Part shown: one piece after another, positions 55,484 to 64,000 of the stretch
Position numbering within the stretch: position 1 is the first letter of the stretch
Layout of the letters: every line of letters begins with the position of its first letter
NCBI GenBank assembly: GCA_023105745.1
Contig: JALGQZ010000011.1
Coordinates: forward strand, 12,176,975-12,240,974
DNA length: 64,000 bases
Direction: 5' to 3'
Source of the DNA: Austropuccinia psidii
Lineage: Eukaryota; Basidiomycota; Pucciniomycetes; Pucciniales; Sphaerophragmiaceae
Notes under the pieces: generated by a model
What the model was told of the DNA's origin: nothing
Seen by the model: the letters and a program-made list of their open reading frames with translations, nothing else
Databases searched by the model: none
Position numbers and translations under genes: made by a program

Positions 55484-55876
55484 CTAGTTAGAGATATCTA
55501 TACCATAGATTGATAAGTAGTCATTTCCCAGGATAAAGTGATTACTGGTACAGTTGTCCATTACCACAAATTCCACTTTAATTCTGACACATTGTGAAGG
55601 GTGAGGGAAAATAAGTGTTAAGTCAATTACTCCAAGGGGCATCATGCTTTCACTTGCACTACTAAATTTGACACCTTGGATTGTTATAAGTTTTTCTTGC
55701 CAGTCTGGAACAATTGTACTTAAATAGCTTTTACCAGCACAGGTGCAATATGCTCCTGTATCCAAGTTCACCTTTGCTTCTTGGTTATCAACCATGACAA
55801 TACTTATACTTGATTTTCCAGCTGTATACCCCATTCCTCTTGCAGGTTTGGTTTTGTACAGTTTGGAATCTTGCAC
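55484..55876 (-). pseudogene. Element A aspartic protease
   Basis: Reads KVNLDTGAYCTCAGKSYL, the D-T-G-A retropepsin site, then VKFSSASESMMPLGVI and the second conserved part SNHFILGNDYLSIYGIDIS. A TAG at 55484-55486 separates it from RT; the frame then continues ([13 protein letters not shown]) into the RT ORF, so PR-RT was one polyprotein. Upstream the same frame is open to about 56000 except one TAA. Confidence 0.85.
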
Positions 55877-56074
55877 ATTTGTCAGGTTTGTGTCAGATGT
55901 TCCAACTTGTGGTAAGTTTGAGTTGACATCTAGTACTTCATAAATTATATCAATATTATTAATTTCTGCATTAATTATATTGATTTCATCACTTTCAGAA
56001 GTTTCTGATTATTCTGTCTCTTTTCAGAGTCAGATGCCTCCTGTTTGTCATTGTGGTTTTCTGTTTCCACAATT

Positions 56075-58072
56075 TCATTGATTTTTGCCTTTTTTAAGGC
56101 AATTATTGGCTAAGTGTCCAATACCTCCACATTTATGGCATTTTCTTTGCTCATTATTATTGGATGTACTGGGCTTGAAGGATTCTTTTAATTTATCTTT
56201 TTTGATAAATGGTTTATTTGGGCTTTTAATGTCCAATTTCTTCCAAGTCCTGCCAATTTTTGTTCTTGTCACTATGTCTTCCAGTGCATTAATGTACTTT
56301 TCTGTGGAGCATGGTTCTATACACCTGCTTCTTAGGGCATGTTCTAGCTCTCCTCCACATTTCTTGAGTATTTTCATGTGCACCATTTTTTGTGACATTT
56401 CTGGGTACAATGCATTAAGTCTTTCAACTTGTTTTAAGAACCAGGTTAAAGGTTTATCTTTGTCTGGGTCAAAGAAAGAATTTTCAAATGCATTTCCTAT
56501 TTTGTACCTCCAGGCATCATTTGCCCACTTGGTGATTATTTCTTGTTTCCACCAAGACCAGGTATTTTTGCCATTTGTTTGTCTTATGCCATAATACCAT
56601 CTTTTTGCAGATTTTTCAAACAATGAATGTAATCTTGCAGTGATTAATTCATCTGTTATTGCATAGTCTTCTTGTAACATGTCAATTGTTTTAATAAATG
56701 ACATGTGGTCATATTCACCTTCTCCTGTGAATGTTGGCCATTCTTTCAGCTGAGGTGCTTCCTTCATTAAGACTTGGTTATTTTCTTGGTGACTCAAGTC
56801 TGTTATGAAAGGATTTGTCAATTCCTCTTTTGTTTTAACAGGGCTTCTTATATGGGAAAATGGAGTTGATAACTTTGGCATATTTAAATTAGCCTCATTC
56901 ATTTTATCCATTTTTTCAGTAATAAGCCTTATTTCACTTTGAATATCATCTTTTAGATGCATTCTTGCTTCATCACTTTTTTCCACATGGTCCAAAAGTA
57001 ATTTTTGGTGTGATGAAGTCTTTTTTTCAAATGTTTCTACAGAAATACTTAATTTGTTTAATTTTTCTGTAAGATTGTCAATACTCACATCATAATTGAT
57101 TGTCAAAGTTTTCTCTTTGATATCACTTATGTATTTGTAAAATTCTTGTTTTCCTTGTATTAATTTCTGAGTATTGTCAATTAATAATTTTGGTTTATTG
57201 TTTTCAATCATAAATTTTATTTTATCAATTTCTTTCTTATTTTGTACAACAATTTTTGTTAAAGAAGATAAATTATTATTTATTTCTTGTAATGATAATA
57301 AACTATTTTTAATTTCTTTTAGAGGTAAAATACTATTTTCAATTTCTGTTAAAGTATTTACAACATCAGGAGACAAGGTTATTTCTTTGGGAAATGGGCT
57401 TGTCTCATTCTTTGTTCCTCTTTGTCTTTGAATTCCATCAAAGTTCTGGCCATATTGAAGACATTGTCCATGGCATCTTTTTAGACTTTGGGAATCCTGT
57501 AGCTTGGGGAATATGGTTTCCTCCATTTCTTTTTCTTGTTCTTCTTCCCTTCTTGGGGAAGTGGGTTGGCTTGGGGCTTGCTGGTAGAAGCTACTGGGGC
57601 TTCTTCCTTGGTTGCCTCCCTGTTTTTGGCATGGTAATCCTTGATCTTTTTGATTTGAGGTTTGGATGACAGTGGATTCCATCCATTGGAGTATTTCACT
57701 ATCTCCTCCTCTTTGAGGAATTTTTTCAGGATGTGCCAGGAGTTCATTACTCGTTGGTTTATTTGGGGCAGCATTTCCCAATCTTTGTCCTTGTACACTG
57801 TGTAATACTGCTTGTACTGGCTCATGTAGATGTCTATTTGAGCCCTCTGAATGTGATTTGTACCTATTTGAGTTACTCATACTTAGTCCCAATTCACGTT
57901 CAGATATCATGGGCATTTCTGGGACTTGCCTTTGGGATAAGGCACTTCCTTGTGTGGATTCTGTTCCACTGGGGATATTGCCCTTTCTTTTCCCTTTTGA
58001 GGGATCAGTTCTACCTCTGAGTCCAGCTCCATCTGATTGGATGGAGTATTGGGAACCTCTTCTGGTAGTCAT
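56075..58072 (-). CDS. Element A Gag (665 codons)
   Basis: ATG at 58072. Residues 1-90 are Ser/Gly/Gln-rich; about 90-220 are Gln/Pro-rich and overlap a second open frame; about 220-390 are predicted helical with many Leu/Ile/Lys (LTEIENSILPLKEIKNSLLSL; coiled-coil-like). The capsid-like part includes EWPTFTGEGEYDHMSFIKTIDML and WSWWKQEIITKW. CCHC zinc knuckle CHKCGGIGHLANNC at about residues 645-658. The frame ends in KKGKNQ after a one-base shift in an A-run near 56090; the other frame continues INEIVETE toward protease, so a Gag-Pol fusion was original or a frameshift joins them. Confidence 0.9.
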   Translation of the reverse strand: MTTRRGSQYSIQSDGAGLRGRTDPSKGKRKGNIPSGTESTQGSALSQRQVPEMPMISERELGLSMSNSNRYKSHSEGSNRHLHEPVQAVLHSVQGQRLGNAAPNKPTSNELLAHPEKIPQRGGDSEILQWMESTVIQTSNQKDQGLPCQKQGGNQGRSPSSFYQQAPSQPTSPRREEEQEKEMEETIFPKLQDSQSLKRCHGQCLQYGQNFDGIQRQRGTKNETSPFPKEITLSPDVVNTLTEIENSILPLKEIKNSLLSLQEINNNLSSLTKIVVQNKKEIDKIKFMIENNKPKLLIDNTQKLIQGKQEFYKYISDIKEKTLTINYDVSIDNLTEKLNKLSISVETFEKKTSSHQKLLLDHVEKSDEARMHLKDDIQSEIRLITEKMDKMNEANLNMPKLSTPFSHIRSPVKTKEELTNPFITDLSHQENNQVLMKEAPQLKEWPTFTGEGEYDHMSFIKTIDMLQEDYAITDELITARLHSLFEKSAKRWYYGIRQTNGKNTWSWWKQEIITKWANDAWRYKIGNAFENSFFDPDKDKPLTWFLKQVERLNALYPEMSQKMVHMKILKKCGGELEHALRSRCIEPCSTEKYINALEDIVTRTKIGRTWKKLDIKSPNKPFIKKDKLKESFKPSTSNNNEQRKCHKCGGIGHLANNCLKKGKNQ
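57481..57825 (-). CDS. Second reading frame inside element A gag (114 codons)
   Basis: MSQYKQYYTVYKDKDWEML, then LKKFLKEEEIVKYSNGWNP, KKIKDYHAKNREATKEEAP and a Lys/Pro-rich end. It lies fully within gag in another frame. Element G (63460-63745) keeps the same frame, with about 20 changes and two stops in 90 codons; the Gag frame over the same stretch has about 30 changes and two stops. The segment FLKEEEIVKYSNGWNP resembles FKDLMVITKGWNP in the extra frame of D. Function unknown. Confidence 0.45.
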   Translation of the reverse strand: MSQYKQYYTVYKDKDWEMLPQINQRVMNSWHILKKFLKEEEIVKYSNGWNPLSSKPQIKKIKDYHAKNREATKEEAPVASTSKPQANPLPQEGKKNKKKKWRKPYSPSYRIPKV

Positions 58073-58148
58073 AGTTTAAGGAATAAAAAAAATAAAAGTA
58101 TTTTAGAATGAAAATTCTTTTTATGGCAATTATAAAAGAGGTGCTAAC

Positions 58149-58298
58149 CTTCAGAGTCTTGAATGGTGGGTCCTGGAAAGCCTAATTTCTTAGCTTTCTT
58201 TCTTTTAGTGATAACTGGTGTTGGAGAACTTTGACAAGTTTCTTCCACCAATCTCTCAACAGTAGTTTGGTTGTCTTCTGTTGGGTTATCTTCAAACA
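58149..58298 (-). other. Element A leader exon (putative, 150 nt)
   Basis: On the minus strand TTTTTTAG/TGTTTGAAGAT at its start and GACTCTGAAG/GTTAGC at its end. One frame is fully open: FEDNPTEDNQTTVERLVEE, SSPTPVITKRKKAKKLGF. TPV(T/I) followed by a basic run resembles TPVTPSEPEGSKGKGK in the B leader exon. Confidence 0.45.
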
Positions 58299-58299
58299 C

Positions 58300-58788
58300 T
58301 AAAAAAGACAAATAAATATAAGTCTTTTTATAAGAAGTGTTATTTTTTTGGCAAGATATGGCAATTTTCCATGTAGAAATTGCTTTTATATCTTTAAAAA
58401 ATTGAAATGAATAAAGAAATGAATAAAAATGAATAAAAATGAATAAAAATAACTTTTTTTATTGGTTTTTAATATTTTTTATATTTTTATTTTTAAAGAA
58501 TAAAATAAAAAAATGAATATGATTCTTTATAAAATTAAATTATAAAAAATTATTTTTAATTTATAAAATATCTTTTTTAATCACTAGAGTCACTCAAAGA
58601 AATTTCTTGCAAGTCTAAGGATGTGAAAAACCACGTGTAAGACAGTACAATTGCTTTCCAAATGCCTCAATAGCTTTTAAAATCAATAAAATATAAAATT
58701 ATCATATAATTTTATGATTATGAATATAATTTATTATTGGATAAGCCCAATTAGAATCTTTTTAAAAGGTCTTTTAAGTAAATATCAC
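58300..58788. other. AT-rich leader of element A
   Basis: Between leader exon and primer site; long A/T runs and GAATGAATAAAAAT-type short tandem repeats at about 58405-58450. No coding sequence. It would lie in the 5' untranslated part of the element RNA, probably an intron. Confidence 0.5.
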
Positions 58789-58803
58789 GGCCAGGCCCCC
58801 AAA
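58789..58803 (-). promoter_or_regulatory. Primer-binding site of element A
   Basis: On the minus strand TTTGGGGGCCTGGCC right after the LTR end CCTTACA. Confidence 0.8.
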
Positions 58804-60811
58804 TGTAAGGTTTGACTATGAAACAATAAGTAAAAATTACTGATATTTTACTTATTGTACTATGAATGTCTTTATAAATGAAATAAATAAGATAAAAATA
58901 ATTATAATAATAAATAATTATTATAATTGTGGCGTAAAATGATTATATTATTAAATATATATAATAATATAATTTATATAATAAAATATATAATAAAAAA
59001 TAAATATATTAATATAAAATAATTAATATATTTGATGGCACTTTATTATTGTTACAAACAAATAATAAAGACATAAAAAATTGTTTTTTATTAATAAAAA
59101 ACAATTAATAACAATAATATTACCAATATTAAAGTTATAAATTAATATAAGTACTATTTATATTAATTAAACAATTATTAAAATAATAATAAAGAGAAAA
59201 TTATTATAATAAGAGAAAATAAACTACTTTTAATACTTAATATAATAATTTTGAGATATTTTACGCCAAAAAATATAAATACAACCTTTTCAAATTGTAT
59301 TTACAATGAAAATAAAAGAAAATTACTAATATTCTTGATTTTTACGTGGAAAATGAGTTTTTTTTTTAGAGAGATCTTTAACAAAAACAATTAAATAAAT
59401 GATTTAATCACCTCAAGATAGATGGTTATAGCAAGGTGGTCTTTGGTCTTTAATAATATAATAGTTTTATATATAAAGAATAAAGAAATTACCTTTGATT
59501 TAATTGCTTTAATGTTTTTGATGCGTCTGAGGGGAAAACAGAGTAAAAAGAGCTCTATTTATAGTTAATACCTCCCTCCTAGAGTCCAACAGGCTTCTAG
59601 TAGACGTGTACTGATCATATCCACTGGATTGATCAATACTTTAAGGTTTGAGGATGATTACATCATTATTACACCATTATTTAGAGTTATCACTATAACT
59701 CTAAGTTTGATGACATCAGAGGCTTGGCAGAACCCCAAATTTCGTGGATTTTATTAGTTTTAATCATAAACTAATAGTATTCACCAATTCTATCACTCAT
59801 ATGACTGTTAAACTTAATTTAAGGTTACAGTAGGTGATCATAACTACTCAATTTAAGCTCAAACGTTGATCTTTAATAACTTTTAAGTTTTACATGCTAA
59901 AGCAATTCAGAGAGTTAATTCTGATAGCCTTACATAACCCTATTATTCTGCCAAGAGCCTTTTATTACATCATCAAAACTCCAATTTTGATGATTTTTCT
60001 TGTAACTCATCTTTTCTGTCGAAATTCAATATTTTAAACTTCAAACCATGATTTCAGGGGGTTGTACCCTGAATTTAATAATAAAAATTACATCATTCTT
60101 CACGAATGAACTAGTAGAATCTAACTGTGTACTTCTTTTTAAGTTTGGACCACTTTCACAACAAAGTGGTCAACAGCTCTGTTGATGTTTATCAATATTT
60201 CATCATAGGTTTTAACCTTGATTATAATTTGTAAAATAAAGTTTATATCTGTGTTCTTAAAGTAATTACGTGGTAACTTTATTTTTGGTTCATCATCCTA
60301 TCTTGTATAGTTTAAGAGATATTAGCTATGATCCCTGAATATATGTGTTGACCAAAAAAGTGCATATATTCGGGTTAATTCCTCAAGTATTAACTTTGGA
60401 AATTAGCTCATTAATTGTTTTATGTGTTAATCTTCATGGGGAATCCAATGGTACAATTTATTTCACATGTTGTTTCATTGGTTCTTGAAATAAATAAGGA
60501 TTTATGGTTTTTATAAGGTATTATTCCTTATAACTTATTAAATATTGACTTTACAGATATGCCATAAAAATGGTATATGTGTATTTTACCATGGGGAATC
60601 CAATGGTTCAATTTATTTCAAATTTTGATTCATTGGTTTTTAATTTAAACCAAGTTTTGTACCAATTTATGGTACTTTTGTATTTTTAAAGTAATTATTT
60701 TTAATGTATAATTATTCTAAGTAATTTTAGTATAATTATCTTAAAGGTATAATTATTCTGAGTCTTTCTTGTGACCTTATTGGGTATGTGGTCATATCTC
60801 AAAGGCTCACA
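58804..60811 (-). repeat. 5' LTR of element A (2008 bp)
   Basis: Same ends as the left LTR (TGTAAGG...CTCACA). Has an extra AATAATAAATAATT-type stretch near 58905 and an extra AAAATATATAAT stretch near 58985; lacks the short GATCAAACC segment. On the minus strand it would supply the promoter. Confidence 0.95.
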
Positions 60812-60816
60812 AGGTA

Positions 60817-62979
60817 CCATAAACAATATCCATAAATCACAAGGGAACAAGCACCAATGAAAAAGAGCTCAGGCTCTGAATCAAAATGTGAGCCTGTGAG
60901 TTATGTATGGTATACACATAAGGCCACAAAAAACTCATCATACCATTGTATTAGTCTTACACAGACTTCTCAATTGAATTTAGAACAAAAAATAACAATA
61001 AATAACAGTAACTTTATTTTTTATAAACAAAGCTATAATTATTATGTAATTTTTGTATTCCACACCAAAAATACCCTAGGGCAGACTCTTAGGGTGTTAT
61101 ACCAAGAAATAGTTATTTCTTATGTTATTGAACAGTTTAAGATTCTCACAGTACCAATATACAATTTTAACATTTGTACTTACACTTTTTAAATTGTTAA
61201 TTTTAACTACAAATTTATAGCTGCATAATTGTTATGCAAAATTGCAAAAATTTAGTTAAAATTTAGGTGTGGTGTATATTTGCTATATTGGCTGAGTATT
61301 TTTCATACACAATGTAAATCCTGCATGAGCTCAATTTAAATTGTTTTAAATCCATTTTATTTCTTTAAATGAATAAAAGGGCAAAAGTCACATAATAAGG
61401 CAATAAAAAGGGAAAAGGCAAAGTAGAGGCAGGGTACCCAGATTTTGGGATGTGCAAGAATTTTACCAAATTTTTCCACCTGAATTAATTTAAACTTTAA
61501 GATTAGACATTGATTGACTATTAAAGCTTCAACTTGTTTATTACCAATTTGGACAGGAATTGCAATCTGCCAAAGGGTAAATCCCCATATTCAGACTTGT
61601 AATCAAGGTCTCAAGACCTTTCAAAGCTTAATTAATCTTAAACTTCAAGCTTTTAAGTGCTAAAACATTATCAAAAGTTAGGCTTTGGTGTGTATTTCTA
61701 TTTTATCTGGAATAAGAGCAATAACTTCAAACATTTGTTAAAAATCCAATTCTTGATGAATTTGCTTGAGAATTCCATAAAGCTTGTAATTCAATGTTAT
61801 CTGTGTATAAATCAAATTTTAAGTTTTTTTCAAAAAGTATTTGTTGGTAATGAGCCTTTAAATTGAAATCTTTAATTATCCTTCAAAGAAATCAAGATTT
61901 CTTTCAAAAAGAATTGAAAATCCAGCTTAGGAGATTCTCACCTGAAACTTTAGTTTTAAGTTTCTCATGTGATTTAATTCAATATAAATAAGTTCAGTTT
62001 ATATTTAAACTTAAAATAATTAACCCAAAAGAGGATTAAAGCTACTTGGAGCTATTAATAACACTAGTAACATTATATTGAAATGAAAAATAATTTGTCT
62101 TAAGTTAAGAACCTTATTTTTAAGAATGGGTTTTTAGTGTTGTTCTTAGAAGTCCCTCTAAGTCCATTATTAAACATGATAGCTGCTCTGAAGCCACAAA
62201 TTGAGCCTTTATATCTCTGTTTTTGTCAATAATCATCATTTAATTAATTAGACATTTTAAACAGGTAATATTTTATTCAATATAATTAATTATATTATTA
62301 AAGTAATTCTAAAGTAACATTACTATTTAAAAATTATGAATAAAGAATTTGAATCATAGAACCTATATTCTATTTTTTTAATAAACAATGATAGATTTTA
62401 TTATATAAAATTGTTCTCTTGAAATATGTTTTAAATCCACAAATTTCCTATAAAAACTTTTGAATTTCTTTTATCCATAGTAAATTGCTTTATTCCCTTG
62501 AAGTATTGATTTTTGGAGTGATTCCAGCTCATAAACATTATTTAATACTATAACTGTTGTTGTTTTGCTTATTGTATTGAATAAATATTATGAGTAAGTT
62601 TTCTCTGAATTTCTATATCTTTTTTAGTCAGTATCAGTTTTCTTATATAGAATTTCTCTATAATATTTATCTCAAAGCAGTGTATGTGATATTTTGTTTA
62701 TGTATAAATGACTAAATATGATTGTTTTCCACATATAATTGTCTCATTAAGAGCTTTTATATTTCTTATCATTATGTCTGTAAGTGACTATAATAATAAT
62801 AGAATAATTGTAGCTTATTATAATTATTAATATTCTTTCATTATCAACTTACATAATAATAATTAACTCTTTTTTATATCTAATTATTTCTAATAATTAT
62901 ATTATATATTCTACTGAGGAAAGTCATAGTACTCTTGATATTTGTTACTATTTCCTAATTTTTCATAAAAAACCTTATA
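60817..62979 (+). repeat. 5' LTR of element G with unresolved outer end
   Basis: The inner end is set by the primer site at 62980: ...AACCTTATA (ACA changed to ATA). The region matches LTR C and 1-313 at GTCATAGTACTCTTGAT and neighbouring blocks, and 640-1088 inverted. TGTTATACC at 61095 is a candidate start, but similarity to 640-1088 extends left of it to about 60980. 60817-60980 is flank of element A without a gene. An open frame at 60857-61192 has no domain. Confidence 0.5.
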
Positions 62980-62994
62980 TTTGGGGGCCTAGCC
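62980..62994 (+). promoter_or_regulatory. Primer-binding site of element G
   Basis: TTTGGGGGCCTAGCC; one base (A) differs from the site in A, B and C. Confidence 0.7.
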
Positions 62995-63440
62995 TTCATT
63001 TCAACCAGTTTTTGGGACATAAATCATGTTCTAGACCTTAATGTACTGTTTTTTGACATAAACTTGCCATATTTACCTTACTTTTGGCTTTTCTGGGACT
63101 TACCTCTTATAAATACTCTTCATAATATTAATAAAGTTATTTTTTGTTAAGAATACTATTCAAAACAGTATACTACTGAGTTATTTAGAATAAATATCTA
63201 TTTTCTGACTAGTGGATTTTTTGCAACACAGACTTGAAATTTATTCTTTGATTTATCTTAGTATAAAGTGAATAATAATAGAGTTTTGATTAATATCTTA
63301 TTAATTTCATAATTATTATTTCTTTAAATCAAATAAAGAACTAAATAAAAAAATTGGAAAATTAAAAATCTTTACTTAAAAATGATTTTTTTACTCTTCA
63401 GATAATTTTCTATATTTTTTTTTGGGTACAAATCAAATTC
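62995..63440 (+). other. Leader of element G
   Basis: AT-rich, no open frame; no clear counterpart of the leader exon could be picked out. Confidence 0.4.
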
Positions 63441-64000
63441 AGCAGGCCCAAATAAACATATACATGAGCCAGTAAAAACAGTACTACACTGCGTATAAGG
63501 ACAAGGATTGAGAAATTCTGCCACAAATCCACCAAGGAGTGATGAACTCCTGGCATGTCCTGAAATATTTCCTCAAAGAGGAGGAAATAGAGAGATACTC
63601 CAATGGATGGAATCTACTATCATCCAAACCTCAGATCAAAAATATGAAAGAATACCATTCTAAAAAGAGGGAGGCAAGCAAGGAAGAAGCCCCAGTAGCT
63701 TCTACCAGCAAGCCACAAGTCAACAAACCTCCCCAGGAGGGGTAGAAGAACAAGAAAAAGAATTGGAGGAAACCATATTCCCCAAGCTACAGGATTCCAC
63801 AAATTGAAAAAGATGTCAAGGAAAATCTCGTTAACATGGCCAGAACCTTGATGTAATTCAAGGACAAAGAGGAACAAAGAATGAGACAACCCCCATTTCC
63901 CAAAGAAAAAACGTTTTCTTCTAATCCTTTAAATACTTCAAAACAAATCAAAAAAAGGATATTACCTCTTGAAGACTTTAAAAATAGTTCATTATATTTA
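63441..64000 (+). pseudogene. Element G gag N-terminal part, runs off the window
   Basis: Both frames of A gag are recognisable. Gag frame: IHEPVK.VLHCV, stop, ...DELLACPE, PQRGGNREILQWMEST, RSPSSFYQQATSQQTSP and EETIFPKLQD. Second frame: MNSWHVLKYFLKEEEIERYS, SNGWNLLSSKPQIKNMKEYH, open from 63539 to 63745. Stops break both frames near 63484-63512, and the Gag frame again near 63660, so this copy is not functional here. It continues beyond 64000. Confidence 0.7.

Larger units (their letters stand above)
50156..60811 (-). mobile_element. Element A: complete Ty3/Gypsy element, 10,656 bp
   Basis: Two LTRs of 2003 and 2008 bp with TG..CA ends enclose, on the minus strand, primer site, leader exon, gag, PR, RT-RH-IN and polypurine tract. 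A perfect 5-bp duplication AGGTA flanks it (50151-50155 and 60812-60816). The LTRs differ only at scattered bases and a few small indels, so this is the youngest full insertion in the window. Stops and one frameshift still break the polyprotein. Confidence 0.95.

Noticed and set aside
60857..61192. A 111-codon plus-strand protein
   Set aside because: Asn/Thr/Tyr-rich reading of AT-rich DNA that overlaps repeat sequence shared with 640-1088; no domain.
1..64000. Repeat-induced point mutation as cause of the many stops
   Set aside because: Some stops are C-to-T or G-to-A changes, but frameshifts and transversions are also common. Without alignments to intact copies the dinucleotide bias cannot be judged.

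Overview
This is a eukaryotic, AT-rich (roughly one-third GC by eye), transposon-saturated window with no bacterial-type gene layout, no rRNA or recognisable tRNA gene, and at most one candidate host gene. Almost every protein-like stretch is Gag, protease (PR), reverse transcriptase (RT), RNase H (RH) or integrase (IN) of Ty3/Gypsy LTR retrotransposons. Short introns with GT..AG ends, the style of the pol proteins and the nested LTRs suggest a large fungal genome. My best inference is a rust fungus (Pucciniales), because the Gag/Pol wording resembles proteins I associate with Austropuccinia psidii. That is recall, not a search.

Layout. 1-3379: fragments of LTRs in both orientations. 3380-10640: element E1 (minus strand), a chromodomain-type Gypsy element with PR, RT, RH, IN, chromodomain and 3' LTR but no gag, carrying an intron-containing gene on the opposite strand between pol and the 3' LTR. 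10641-16755: element B (plus), with 5' LTR, gag, PR and RT, cut inside RH. 16756-19072: element E2 (plus), the 3' end of a second E copy joined to B. 19073-28591: element D (plus), same family as B, with a solo LTR inserted in its integrase (24170-25600) and a 464-bp TRIM element (27351-27814) in its 3' LTR. 28592-43222: element F (plus), another Gypsy lineage whose PR and RT are 6.7 kb apart. That gap holds a degenerate motif array, a candidate spliced host gene (minus, 32362-32793) with a TATA box, and at least twelve dispersed small hairpins with covarying stems. 43223-about 48377: element C (minus), 5' half only, its LTR carrying a 1449-bp DNA transposon with 8-bp target duplication. 50156-60811: element A (minus), a complete 10.66-kb Gypsy element with 2.0-kb LTRs, 5-bp target duplication and a 981-codon pol ORF. 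From about 61 kb to the right edge: 5' LTR and start of gag of element G (plus).

Functionally these are copy-and-paste elements: an LTR promoter drives an RNA, Gag packages it, PR matures the proteins, RT/RH make cDNA from a tRNA primer (A, B, C and G share one primer-binding site), and IN inserts it with a 5-bp duplication. Every copy has stops, frameshifts or lost catalytic residues; A is the least damaged.

Most worth a second look: (1) the antisense spliced gene of the E family, with a Zn2Cys6-like cysteine pattern; (2) a second long reading frame overlapping the start of gag in B and D, to which a 68-nt intron joins the leader exon, with a counterpart in A and G; (3) the covarying hairpin family at 34.6-37.7 kb; (4) the TRIM and the palindrome-filled DNA transposon, both with exact target duplications.
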